Positions 46,182 through 57,212 of a DNA stretch of 64,000 bases are shown here, one piece after another. The stretch comes from Agaricus subrufescens (taxonomy: Eukaryota; Basidiomycota; Agaricomycetes; Agaricales; Agaricaceae). How positions within the stretch are numbered: the stretch's first letter is position 1; the number at the start of each line of letters is the position of its first letter. The notes beneath the pieces were generated by a model. The model saw only the letters and a program-made list of their open reading frames with translations. It ran no database searches and had not been told where the DNA came from. Both the position numbers and the translations under genes were made by a program. The DNA is taken from positions 1,364,001 to 1,428,000 of the forward strand of contig CM057060.1 of the NCBI GenBank assembly GCA_029945375.1, written 5' to 3'.

Positions 46182-48537
46182 TTAGTCTTCATGGGTTCCA
46201 GGAAGTCTTGGCTTGCTGTAAGTTGATTGAGGGATCAACCTGTTCGTAATGGGCAATGGTGCCGGAGCGGGGGCAAGGGTTCCAGTTTCGACATTGAGTG
46301 TAATGTTGTTGAATTGCGCATTGACCCTTCTGTTGTAGGTGTTTTTGGCATTGTCACTGTAGCTGAAGACGTTGCTGCTTGTGCCATTGCCAGTGTTCCC
46401 CGTGGAAGCAAGGTGGAAAACACCGTCTGAGAGTTTCGTTGAACAAAAACCCCGTCTTTCTAAAAATCATGACATACCTGCTAATTGGCGATTGTTGATG
46501 TTGCTTCGCGTGATGATAGGCATAGGAAGAAGATCGCGCTGGTAAGAGTGATCGAAGCTCGTCGTCCCTTTCATCGTTTCAGAGCTCAGATCGACTCTTT
46601 AGTCACTATCAAAGACTTACAATCGGTAAAGTTATCATTTAGATTGGTGAAGTTGATGTTCAATGGGTAAGAGAAATTGTCCACCAACGACAGCTGTCCA
46701 TTATGCGTAGACTGGAATTGTCCTGTAGCCGATTGTTGCATATTCTGTTTTCACAATGTGAGATCCAAATCCTTGAAGTTATTTAAATTTCCTTTTGTTT
46801 TTTTTACGAACCTGTATCAAGAAATTGTTCCTCCACTGCTGGGAATTGATGTACTGCAGTTTTTGAGTCCACACGACATTCGTCGTTTTCCCGCTCCCAC
46901 TAGTAATCTGGGACTGAATTTGAATATTCCTTGTAGCCTTGACACTGAATGTCAAATCCCCATTTCGTGCAGCACTACCATCCGTTTGCGTTTGCGCAAA
47001 AGGTTGGCTGTTGATTTGCAGAATTTTACCAGTTGTGGGCAAACCGGAGGGGTCAGTGAATACTTGAAGGTTACCGGAGACAAACCAATTTTGTAACGTT
47101 GTGTGATCCGACTCGGCTGAGACGACGTCGATGGTGAAGTTGTGTGGTTTTCCATCTGCCAACGAAGGTACAAAGGGTGTGACATCGATGAAATATGTCG
47201 GAAGGTCAAGAGCACCATAGGATGTGATGGGCCTGTCAAGAATTGTTGAGATAGGAGTTCAGAGCTTTCGTAACAAGATACTTACCTCCAACATGGAGGA
47301 GTGAAACCACCAGTAAAGATTGTTGCATATGGGAAAGCCACACCAGCAACTTGACCGTCGACTAGGAGACGAACTTCACGGAACGGACCTTGACCAAGTG
47401 TCAAACCTTGGGGGATATCACCCACAAACCGGTTCGGAACGTTAAAGTACTGCGAAAAAGAAGTTGTGTGAACAAGATGGCTGGATAGTACGAGCGGAAA
47501 CTTACCCAAAATTCTTCATTTCCGTTACCAGATGCATACAACTCTGCGTAAACTTGCACTGTATTTTGTGGGAGCGTCACGTCAATCTTGGAACACAATT
47601 TGATTAGCATACAAGAGGAAAATTCATTAGTTGTCCTTACAGAAAAACCAGGAGGTACGGATGCATCGTTTCCTGTGTCATTCAAGAGTGTGGAAAGAGG
47701 AATAATTAGATCCGATTTTGGGGCCGGTGGGTGCTGGTCTGACGACGCGTAATAGGTCGCGTGCAGCACGGCTAAATTTTGCATGCAATTTCATATAAAT
47801 GTCTTTTGAGTTTTGGTGTAATAGGTATGGTACCCACTGGAGTAAACGCCATCAAGACCTGTCTGAATGAGGTTATCCAACTGGAGAATGAACGTCCCAG
47901 GTTTGGCGAATAGCGGGGTATATCGAGTGACGTCTTTGATATAGGTCCAGATGATTCCATCTCCCCGAGTAGGCTCCGGAGTAGATGTTCGCCAAACTGG
48001 AAAAGACAAATTTAAGACGATTGGAAATAATTTGGTGATTGATAACATACTCTCGACGTTTTGAAAGGTGAATATGCCGAGCCTGTCAAACTGGGTCCCG
48101 TTGGAAGTGACGGTGAAATTCAATGTGACGGCTGCCCATGATCCGGGGGGACCACAGTCGGTCGGAGGTCTGAAAAATGGCTTTTCAATAACACGTTCTA
48201 AAGGACGCTTTCCTGGAAAAGTTTCTTACTCGAGTTGAACAATTTCCGACCTGAATTCTACGATCAACTACAAGAGGTTACGAAGGCTTATTATAGAGCA
48301 CTTACATTCCAAAAGAGAATGCAAAGTCCCTCCTAAATTATACGGTTAAATCTCGGTTCAAAGACGTCCCAAGCAGACTCACTGCAAAACCTGGACTGTG
48401 CATTGTTTCGCGTCTTGTGGTACAGGAGGCGGCTGAGCTACTTGAAAGTCCACAAGTCTTGCAGCGCGAGCCAACCAAGCTGCGGTCAAGAGCAAGCCGA
48501 GGACTCGGCAAACCAAAAAAGGGGCCGTCGTTGGCAT
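46182..48537 (-). CDS. Peptide-N-glycanase A-like glycoamidase (PNGase A family)
   Basis: PNGase A enzymes remove N-glycans from glycoproteins or peptides in acidic compartments or outside the cell; they occur in plants and many fungi. The start at 48537 gives MPTTAPFLVCRVLGLLLTAA followed by WLARAARLVDFQ, a secretion signal or signal anchor. The conserved core shows FTVTSNGTQFDRLGIFTFQN, FPVWRTSTPEPTRGDGIIWT, YIKDVTRYTPLFAKPGTFIL and DGVYSGYHTYY-like beta strands, then NVPNRFVGDIPQGLTLGQGP, FREVRLLVDGQVAGVAFPYA and FTGGFTPPCWRPITSYGALD. The C-terminal part is beta-rich. The last exon ends in RLIPQSTYSKPRLPGTHED with TAA at 46184-46182. More than ten short introns are present. Family call is firm; whether the enzyme is secreted or vacuolar cannot be read. 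Confidence 0.85.
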
Positions 48538-49151
48538 CGATGACGTGACAAGTTACTTTGTGCGCACTCAGGGTCCCTTGTTAATCAACTCGAGTATCAG
48601 CACCACCGAAAGAGTTATATTCACCTGCGAAGGTAAAGGTTGCTCTTGGGAAAGGGGAGACCTAGGGAGCGTGCGACGAGGTACAGAGGCGGGCGTAAGG
48701 GTGCTTAAGAGTCCCTGAACACTGTGAGATTTGCGAAATAGAAGCAGACTAGTGAGAAATGAATCAGATGGTCGTGAATTCAAAAGCCAATCGGCATCAG
48801 CTTTTCCATGTCGTTGAGAGCAGTCAAACCGAGTTTCCCACTTCGTGACCACTGAAAGTAGATTTTATCAATTGCATCAGGTACAAAAAACATTCATCAG
48901 GCATTTGAGGCAGCGACGACTTGTTGCGCGACCTTGGCATCATCTTTTATTAATCCGATTTTGTGAATACCCGAGAGCTCAGATAAATACAATGAGTTGA
49001 CGAAAGGAAGTTAAAAGGCAAGTTATGAATATATCAGGGTAACATGTGTGAAGGCTTCGCGCGCCCGGAAATTAATAGATAAAAGCGATCATAGAAACGG
49101 GAGGGATCAAGAAGAGGTTTTAAGCACGGTACACTAGCTGCAAATCGCGCT
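48538..49151. other. Intergenic region between PNGase A-like and PMP3-domain genes
   Basis: These 614 bases hold the promoter of the PNGase A-like gene and the 3' UTR of the PMP3-domain gene. A minus-strand open frame at 48568-48852 (94 codons) is compositionally odd and has no recognisable motif; I treat it as leader or chance. No RNA gene or repeat is evident. Confidence 0.45.
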
Positions 49152-50169
49152 CTAAAACTGGTGGCTGAAGAGATCAGCCGAGGTATCATTTCTGTTAGAG
49201 TTGGGCGCCGAAGGATCGTCATTGTCGACGCGTGAACTGTTGCCATACAGACCGCCTTCGGCGTCTTCTGGCATTTCATGACTGCTAGAGGGTCTTGAAG
49301 AATCCTCTTGTACAGATGATGCGCGGCTCTTCCTTTTTGAGGATTTCTTCTTCTTCCGAGAACGCTCCTCGGACATGGTATACGCTTCCTGTGTTCTAGC
49401 CCACCGATCCTTCTTATCCTTCTTTTTCCTACTCTTCTTTGGTATAGCAGTGAGCTCTGCGTCATCGAAGTTGGCGGGGTAGTGCCAGCGGCCTGTTGTA
49501 GTAGCAGTGGTATCTCGTTGGTTGTAAAAGTTCTCGTCTTCCGGTCTCCAGAGATTTCCGCTGCTGCCGTTTGGATTGGGAGAACGGGCTTCGGGGGAGG
49601 GGATATCTATGCTGGAAGAGCCTGCTTCCTGTCCCTCCTCGAGGGGCTGGTCCTCGAGAGTGGAGTGGGGGAGACGATCGTTGTAGCGGCTGGCCCACTG
49701 GGAGCGACGCTCCTTGCGCTTGATCTCGGAGGTGTCGATCAGCCCCCACTTCTGGGCCCACTTTGGTGTGCGGGCATGGGACTTGTTATTTCTGATGTTC
49801 TATGTGGGGAACAGATGAAAACCAGAGGTGGGGCCCCAGCTGGAAAAAACGGACCTGGATATAAAAGTTGTGGCCGTGGCCTGTGGAGAGGGATGAGGAC
49901 GGGCGAGAACGACGAGACAAGGGGAGTGACCTGGGATATAGCCGCATACAGTGAGCAGGACGTTGATCCAGAAGTCCTTGCCTATGCCGAAGCGTGCGGC
50001 GACGGCTGGCGGGGTGGTGAGTGGGCGGGCAGCGAGTAAAACGGGGGGGCTCACCGAGGGGCGGGAAGAGGGTGCCCATGATGAAGAGGAGGACGGCGTA
50101 GCCATGGTGCCTGCGCGGGGTGAGGTCGAGCTTGCCGGGGATGTGGGGGGAGGAGAGGGACATGGACAT
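49152..50169 (-). CDS. PMP3/UPF0057-domain membrane protein with long charged C-terminal tail
   Basis: Pmp3/RCI2-type proteins are tiny two-span proteins that influence membrane potential and salt tolerance. From the start at 50169 the protein reads MSMSLSSPHIPGKLDLTPRR, then the PMP3 domain over four exons: HHGYAVLLFIMGTLFPPL, AVAARFGIGKDFWINVLLTV, CGYIPG, HGHNFYIQ and NIRNN. Unlike classical Pmp3 (about 55 residues), it continues for about 200 residues with a hydrophilic tail: ARTPKWAQKWGLIDTSEIKR, a Ser/Pro-rich segment, WHYPANFDDAELTAIPKKSR, two Lys-rich clusters (KKSRKKKDKKDR, RSRKKKKSSKRKSR) and an end in SADLFSHQF. This resembles the tailed SNA-type relatives in yeast. An upstream in-frame ATG at 50259 would add 30 residues. 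The gene is head to head with the C2H2 factor, 88 bases between the preferred starts. Confidence 0.85.
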
Positions 50170-50257
50170 GGCTGGACGAGCGCAGACGAGCCTGGCCTCC
50201 GCCGCCACCTGATCCCGTCCGAGTTTCCCAGGCCCAGGCTTCCCATCTCCCTCCCCC

Positions 50258-52424
50258 ATGGACCACGAAGAGCACCTCCTCAACCTCTCCGACGTCGTCC
50301 ACGACGACAACATCGACGACCACGACCCCTCCCACCTCGACCACCCCTCCCCCTCCCCCGCCCACAGCCCCCGCCCGAGAACACGCTCCGCCTCCTACGA
50401 TCCCCTTTCGTCTCTCCACGATGGCTTCTCTGTCTCCGAACACCCTCCGCACCATCTCCCCGTCCCGGAGGCCTTCTCTGTCGAAATGCTCGAGCGCGAG
50501 ATCGCCACCCTTCTCAACCAGAACGCGACCGCTGCCTCGGCTGCTCTTCTCTCGGCCGCTGCCCAGCAGAGGCAGGCCAACCTCGAACTCGCCAACGGAC
50601 ACTCCCAGGAGTCGGTCGATCCTCACGGCTCCCCAGATAGCTTATCCACCCTAGGCCTGAACCTCAGTGGACTCGCTGCCGTTCTCCAGGCGGCCCACGC
50701 CCAGGTAGAAAACGAACGCGTTGCAGTAGAAATGGCGGCGAAGGATCAGGATTTCACACGTCAACGAGAAGATGCGCTAGTCCAGTCTCGTCAGAAAAAC
50801 ACCCGTACAGCACCTGCCTTCCATTCTCTCACCCAGGCCGATGATTCTGAAGAGACGAAGCGACAGAGAAGGAAGCGGTCAGGAGGCATTACTTCTGATG
50901 GTTCGGATTATCTACTCTCTGACGACGATGCTGGTGCTGCGAGAGAAGATCATCAGAGGACTAGCACCCCTCCACCACGCTCTCCTACTCATAACGATAT
51001 GGACGTCCCTGCCAGTGCCCTCCCTCCTGTCCCCCGCGAGTTTTCAGACATAAGCGATATTTTAACACATCTTTCAGCTCAGTTCGAGCCCGAGCCCGAC
51101 CATGCTGCAGCTCTATCCTCGCCCGACTCTTCCCCTGTCATTTCTCATGCAAGACCGCCGCCTGTTGTCGAATCCCCGCCGTCCCCTCCTCCCTCATTAC
51201 CTACTACAGGCCTGCCTCCACTTACATCACCCACATCCTCTTCAGCCACTCGTGTGTCTGCGTCCCTTGCACCTCAACCTCAGTCTATGAAGGTATCCGC
51301 ATCCTTGGGCTCGCAACAGCAGCAGCAAACACTACCACGATCACCGTCACCCCTACAGCAGCCACGACCACAGCAACAACCACTACCACCCACATCATTA
51401 CAACCCGTTGCCTCAACCTCGACAAATGCTGCGCCTCTTGCTGAGCCGCCCTCACCGAAAAAAATTAAAAAAGTGAAGGAGAAGGAAAGGGGACCGCATA
51501 CACACACTTGCGACCAAGACAACTGTCGCAAATCTTTTACACGCCGAAGTGACCTTGCGCGACATATGCGGATACACACTGGGGAACGTCCGTTTGTATG
51601 CGATCACGCGGGGTGCGGCAAAACATTTATTCAAGTATATATTCTCCCTTGTATACATACCGCCTAAACTTACGTACATGGCAGCGTTCAGCATTGCATG
51701 TACACTCACGTGTACATACAGGCGAGAAACCCCATTGCTGCGAATATCCAGGGTGTGGGAAGACGTTTGGTGACTCTAGCAGTTTGGCGCGGCATCGCCG
51801 CACTCACACTGGAAAGCGACCCTACAAATGCGAAGATCCCACATGCGAGAAGACATTTACGCGGCGTACAACGCTAACGTCGCATATGCGAACACACGAC
51901 CCCACATGGGAACCTGACCCCAACGTGTACGTACCTTTCGAGGCACCTGTTCCTGATATTGATAGGCATATAGGCGATACAATTTCAAGGGCAAAAAGCG
52001 GAGGATCGAAGATGAAGAAGACCACGAACTGGCTGAGTCTGTGCGCACGATATCGGCGCTGTTTCAGGGCAGCAATGGGTCTGTACTGCAGACTGGACGG
52101 GGGGACGACTCGCTGGAGGTGCGGGTGGCGAGCATCAGCGCCGAGATTGCGGCTGCTATTGCACATGCGCAGTCGCGAGTGTACGAGGAGGAGGAAGAGG
52201 AGGACGAGATAGATGAGCTAGACGAGGAGTCCGGGGCAGAGACAGGGGGCCCGGGGAAGCTGGGGCCGAACACAAGCGGGATCCGAGGGGGAGACGAGAA
52301 GGGGGAGAGCGGGACAGGGGGAGACGAGGACGAGGACAGTGACACGTTTCCGGTGCCGCTGCGAGGCCGAACTCTGAAGGGCCGGGAGGCGGCGACGGTT
52401 GCTGGCGGGAAACGGAAGCGGTGA
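50258..52424 (+). CDS. C2H2 zinc-finger transcription factor with four tandem fingers
   Basis: The start at 50258 ([20 protein letters not shown]) opens a long disordered N-terminal part rich in Ser, Pro, Asp and His, with QQQQQ and other Gln-rich patches near 51315-51385. Around residue 415 four C2H2 fingers begin: [32 protein letters not shown] plus [31 protein letters not shown] and [20 protein letters not shown], joined by TGERP, TGEKP and TGKRP linkers. Finger 2 is split by a 50-base intron (51635-51684). A second intron after PDPN (about 51932-51986) leads to [20 protein letters not shown], a likely nuclear localisation signal. The tail is strongly acidic ([15 protein letters not shown]) and ends in GGKRKR. 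The target genes cannot be read. FBP1 starts only 149 bases downstream on the same strand. Confidence 0.9.
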
Positions 52425-52572
52425 GGTACCAATAGATTCTTAAATATAGCATGTAAAAGATAAGATCCAGAAACACGTGAGTGCAGCTGCCGCTCATTCT
52501 CATCCAGGTAGATGCGCACTCCGCGTCTCTCTCTCTCCTTTATCTTCCCGCACTTCCGTTTCTCTCTCGACC

Positions 52573-53870
52573 ATGGCCTCTGAAGAAGTTTCCACCAACA
52601 TCATCACCCTCACCCGGTGAGTCTTCTTCCCGCCCCCCTCCAGCCCTGCTCACCCCTCTCGTCCCAGCCATGTCCTCAACGACGGCCTACGTCTGGGCAA
52701 TGCGGCCACCGGCGACCTCACCATGCTCCTTACCGCTATTTCTTTCACCTCCAAGTTCATCGCTACTAATGTCAGGAAGGCCCGGCTGATCAATCTGTAC
52801 GTTACCTCCTCTTCTCGACGACTTGATCTCGCTGAGATGTTCGTCCCGTCGCAAGGGTCGGCCTTGCCGGAGAAACCAACGTTCAGGGCGAGGAACAGAA
52901 GAAGCTTGATGTCCTTTCCAATGACATCATGGTCAATGCCCTGAGAGCGTCTGGCAAGACTGCCGTTCTCGTTTCGGAGGAACTGGAGGAAGCCATTATT
53001 ATCGAAGACGCCTACAAGGGCAAGTATTGCGTCGTGTTCGACCCGTTGGACGGGAGCAGCAACATCGATGCCGGTGTTAACATCGGTACCATCTTTGGTA
53101 TCTACAAAATCGTAAGCGCATCAGTTTGCAGATCTACTCCTAATCCGTACTCATACCGTATCCTTCAGAAAGACGGATCACCCGGGTCCATCCAGGATGT
53201 TCTGCGACCAGGAAGTGAAATGGCTGCGGCTGGTTACATCATGTCAGTATTGGTCTCCTATCGACAAGTCTTCCGGCGCTAATGAGATGAGTAGGTACGG
53301 GTCTTCTGCCAACCTGGTTCTCAGTACTGGCCAGGGCGTAAACGGCTACACTCTCGATGCTGGCCTCGGTGAATTCATCCTTACCCATCCCAATATCCAA
53401 ATCCCGAACCGCGGAAAGATCTACTCATTCAATGAAGGGAATTCGATGTACTTCCACGACCCTGTCAATGCTTACCTCAAATCAATCAAATATCCCAACC
53501 CTCCAAAGACCCCTTACAGTGCCAGATATATTGGATCCATGGTTGCTGATGTCCATCGAACGTTGTTGTATGGTGGTATTTTCGGATACCCCAACGACAA
53601 GAAGAGCAAGAGCGGAAAGCTGAGGCTGTTATACGAAGCGTTCCCAATGGCATACTTGACCGAGCAGGTGTGTTGGAATAGGTCAAATAATTGTATAAAA
53701 TTGACCCTGGGTTTCAGGCCGGCGGTATCGCTACTACTGGGACGGGTCGCATCCTTGATATCGTTCCGACCAGTATTCACCAGCGATGTCCCGTATTCCT
53801 TGGAAGTCGCGAAGATGTCCTTGATCTGATGAAATTTTACAAGGAGGTCCCTGCCGACGGTTCTAATTAA
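52573..53870 (+). CDS. FBP1: Fructose-1,6-bisphosphatase
   Basis: This is the key gluconeogenic phosphatase converting fructose-1,6-bisphosphate to fructose-6-phosphate. The protein starts [15 protein letters not shown] and, after a first intron, reads [20 protein letters not shown]. Family motifs are [20 protein letters not shown], the metal-binding VSEELEEAI and [20 protein letters not shown], and later [56 protein letters not shown] and [15 protein letters not shown] followed by [22 protein letters not shown] lies at 53868-53870. Five introns are visible. The N terminus is about a dozen residues shorter than the yeast enzyme and has Ala, not Pro, after the initiator Met. Length is about 335 residues. 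Confidence 0.97.
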
Positions 53871-55176
53871 AGGAGAAAGTTTAAACTGGAGCCCTTGATG
53901 GTCTCCTCACCTGTCAATTTTGTTACAGCGCTGTGTTACGGCGAATAAATCAGCCTTCATGCTACAATGCACCCGGCAACCCTAGGGACGGGTGTAATTA
54001 TACTCTGCGATTATTCTTACCTTGGCCCTTTCGGTAATTAAAGGGAATGATAGATTTCCCCATCGATATCTCCGGCAAATTGAGGTGAGCGACATGAAGT
54101 GCGGATGACGGTGATCAGCAGGTGATCAGTGTATAGTCCTCTTGATTGTGAGAGCGACTAGCCCCGATACTATTATAGTGAGACAGCTGCTCGTTAGGCT
54201 TCAATTGACCGCAGCAATTCGGACCGAAAATCAGTGACAATTTAAGGCTTTAGAACCCACCGCCACTTGCCGCTGTCTTGCGCATAAAACGTGGTCGTAT
54301 GCGGGGAGCTAAGGGGGGTGGAATTGAGAATACTTGAATCTATATCACCGTTTGGATCTATCATATTGTGGAGCCTCCGCTACTGGGTTACGGAATTCGG
54401 GAAGGGGTGAGGGCTTATGATGTATGATTAGTGAGGCGAAATTTTCTGATACGGAAGAGTAGAGAATGATAGATGATGTAGTAGTTGTTCTTAGTGGGTG
54501 GGGGTGGAAGTGCTCAATCTCCGGATAAGTTGTGCGGTAAGGCACGGGTCGTGCTAAGGGTGTCTTAAGGGTGGGTGATAGCAGTCATATGAGATGTTTT
54601 GGTACTTCCGATAACTAAGGGTCTGGTTTGCTTTGTCTGTTGGGTGAAAAAAAGTGAGCTATGCTTCGTTGGGTGATGGTCAGTGATCTCAGACTACTAG
54701 CGAATTGATGGGGGGGCACCGGAAACGCTTGAAAGAGGAAATGTAGCTTTTGTGGATTTGGTGATATGGTAATAGTTGCAATTCTGACATGGTTCGAATA
54801 CGTTTTGAGAACAAGGCTGCATCTCCGAAGTCAATGTCAATTTCTGTCGAAAAGTTTTTGTTCAGTTGTCAGACTACTTGTTGAAGTTTGACGTTAGTCC
54901 CCCCCCCGAAGACGTCTCGGACAAAAATGTACGCCGATGACGGTGGTATTGGGCAGACACACAACGCCCGGGGTTGTAGGTTCTAGATAACGGTCCGATG
55001 AACACACGATCAATCTAACCTTATTACCTACAAAAAAAAAACACACTTTTTTTTTGGTCCGACTTTGATGGGGGGTTTTCTTGGGTAGCCGGAGTTGTGA
55101 CACCGAGATGTGTGTTGTGACATGTGAACTGGAACAATTCACCGAAAGCACGCACATTTCTCATCTGGCGATTTCA
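53871..55176. other. Long gene-free region downstream of FBP1
   Basis: I find no convincing exon in 1.3 kb on either strand; the open frames (54345-54545 and 54894-55157, both minus) have no recognisable content. Notable sequence features are a run of nine C residues near 54899, and a block near 55031-55056 with about ten A followed by CACAC and about nine T. The region may be the FBP1 3' UTR plus promoter of the next small gene, or may contain a non-coding transcript; the sequence does not decide. Confidence 0.4.
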
Positions 55177-55768
55177 ATGACCACGAGGAATACTAGACCC
55201 AAGACAAATGCGACTATAGATCTTGACTTGTCGAACCCTTCGCTGTATGCGGAGTTGTTCAAGAATGTTGGTGTGATTTCTCTGAGTTGTTATCTTTCTT
55301 TTGTTTCTTTCTGCTCTCAAAAATCACTGTATTGATACCGAGATCGCTTTGGTGTAGCCGACTGGAGGTGCTTCTCGAACTGGTTCGAATCGGAGGGCGA
55401 AGGAGGAGGAGAGGCGAAAGGAGTTGGATAAGATGAAAGATGAATATAAGGCTAGATTCGCGGAAGAGGCGGTGGGTCGTGTTTTGTATAGGATTAACGA
55501 GGAATTTTGATGCTGATATATGATCCTTGTTCTTACTTAGAAGCATACGTTTGATTTACAAGCGCAGGCAGAAAAGATGGCGAGATTTGAAGAGACGTTA
55601 AGGCAACGACGGAGTTCTGCTCTCTATCCAAACTTTTTAGCTGCAAAGTGGAGAGAGGAGTGGGAGAGGGAGAAACGTAGAGCACATAAACAGGAATATG
55701 AACAGCCCCAGGACCCCCAACAGCAGAACGGCACTGCAGACGGAGCAAAGGAGGAGGGTGAGATATAA
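55177..55768 (+). CDS. Small charged helical protein, unrecognised
   Basis: I do not recognise this family. Three exons fit: the start at 55177 gives MTTRNTRPKTNATIDLDLSN followed by PSLYAELFKN, the second exon gives PTGGASRTGSNRRAKEEERR and KELDKMKDEYKARFAEEA, and the third gives KHTFDLQAQAEKMARFEETL, RQRRSSALYPNFLAAKWREE and an end in GAKEEGEI. The product is about 145 residues, strongly charged and predicted helical. The first intron needs a GTTGGT donor to keep the frame, the same atypical donor as in VPS55. A slightly longer upstream frame exists (start at 55081) but its first residues look unlike protein. The gene is convergent with the GCIP-like gene, 91 bases apart. A nuclear RNA-related role is conceivable from its composition but is speculation. 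Confidence 0.65.
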
Positions 55769-55859
55769 TAGAAAATGCATTATTTTCGGCAATAACTGTA
55801 TCATTTTTATCTTCGCTGTGTAACATTTTGTAGGGTAATAATAAACATTATATTTCGCA

Positions 55860-57066
55860 CTAGGTTTCTGCCCCTTTTAATTCACGCGCTAGTTCGTATA
55901 TGTTTTTGTTGACCTGATTGATACATGCGGTACACCACTTTTGCAATTTCGCATAGTGCTCAGAGGATTTGGCGGGGTGTGAGAGCTGGAGACCCTGAAG
56001 CCCGAGTTCGGACGGATTATCTGGTAAAAGGGGATCTACACTTTCCCGGAGATGAGATAGTTGTCGTTGGTAACGGTCTAACTCAAGGCCGAGATTTACC
56101 GTGACCTGAGGAGGGTACATGTTAGACACGAAGTTATCGGAGGACGCGAGGAAGTCGGATGAAGCGAGACCAAGATCGTCCAGTATACGATTTGTTTCTG
56201 ATGGAAGGGGTAGCGATGAAGACAGGGGAGTGAGGATGTCCTGGAGAACGCGTTGGTGGAAGAGGGTTGAAAGTCTGACAATGACATGAATCTTGAGATG
56301 GATTAGTGAGTGTTTTCGAGGCACGATCCAATTAATTGGTACCTTTTTGATCCTTTCCATCTCCGTAGCAGATGGCTTGAGACTAGATGAAAGGCCGAGC
56401 TCGTCCCAGCCGTCATCAAAGGCACCGTCGGCATCGTTCTCGGTACCACCCATAGTTTCCTGCACTTCGTTCCTGCCGTCATCTAGAGATTCCTGGTTAC
56501 GTTTCCACAGCTTAATCACCGCCGCGAGATTGTCTTTCGAGAACCCATCTTTGCTGCGAGCCTTCTCGATGATGTGGTGCAGTGCGCCAGTTCGGATAAG
56601 ATAATCGTCGCTATGATGGGAGGCGGACTCGTTGGAATCAACAGCGAGAAATGCCTGGAAAAGAGCTCGGGCCGCCTCGAGGACGTCTCTGGCAATCGCG
56701 GTGGCTTCGAGAGCAAGTGTCTTCCCGTGATCGGTCTGGATGAAGCGGAGGCAATGTGGTAGAGATGCAAGCCGGTCCGACAGCTCTTTGAGAGGCTCGA
56801 GAGCGGCCTTGTACGGGGGCTCGGGCGGTTTGAGAACGAGAGATAATTTTGTCGCCGAAGCATATATGAATGACAGTATCGAGATGAAGTCTTTGTGCAA
56901 GAGGGGCAGGTCTGGGGCTGGCTGGGGGGGTTGGGCGGGGCCAGCGAGCGACGCCAGGGACGCCTCTGTGGCGTCGAGGGCGAGGCGCAGCGAGGCGAGT
57001 GCTGTGGACGATGTGAGCGGCGGACAGCGGCGGGCGGGCTGGCGGACCTTGGGGTTTCTGCGCCAT
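55860..57066 (-). CDS. Cyclin-D1-binding protein 1-like (GCIP/CCNDBP1 family)
   Basis: In animals this helical protein binds cyclin D and other nuclear factors; the fungal role is unknown. The start at 57066 gives MAQKPQ. A 46-base intron then joins in frame to ALASLRLALDATEASLASLA, followed by LPLLHKDFISILSFIYASAT, KLSLVLKPPEPPYKAALEPL and a run of helices. The acidic DGWDELGLSSSLKPSATEME block is the region that suggests the GCIP family. After a second intron near 56285-56345 the C-terminal helices continue (VIVRLSTLFHQRVLQDIL, VTVNLGLELDRYQRQLSHLR) to an end in ELARELKGAET. Total length is about 360 residues. The first intron is needed because the start frame and the conserved frame differ. 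The gene is divergent from YME1 with 146 bases between start codons. Confidence 0.65.
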
Positions 57067-57212
57067 CGCAGTGGTCGGGCTCACAACAATTGCCTGGGCA
57101 CGTGGTCTGCCGAATTTTCCGCTGGACGCCTCATCCGCATACTCTTCCAACTCCAGCCCTTGGGTCCCCTGCTCTCCCGTCCCTCCGCAGTCCCTCCAAC
57201 ACCGTCGAGTAC

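Noticed and set aside
48568..48852. Minus-strand open frame of 94 codons upstream of the PNGase A-like gene
   Set aside because: It has no domain or signal and does not join in frame to a neighbour; more likely leader or promoter sequence.
49482..50039. Plus-strand open frame of 185 codons
   Set aside because: It is antisense to the PMP3-domain gene, whose exons are supported by the conserved two-span domain.
50051..50626. Minus-strand open frame of 191 codons
   Set aside because: It is antisense to the first exon of the C2H2 factor; its Gly/Val-rich repeats mirror the Pro/His/Asp-rich coding strand.
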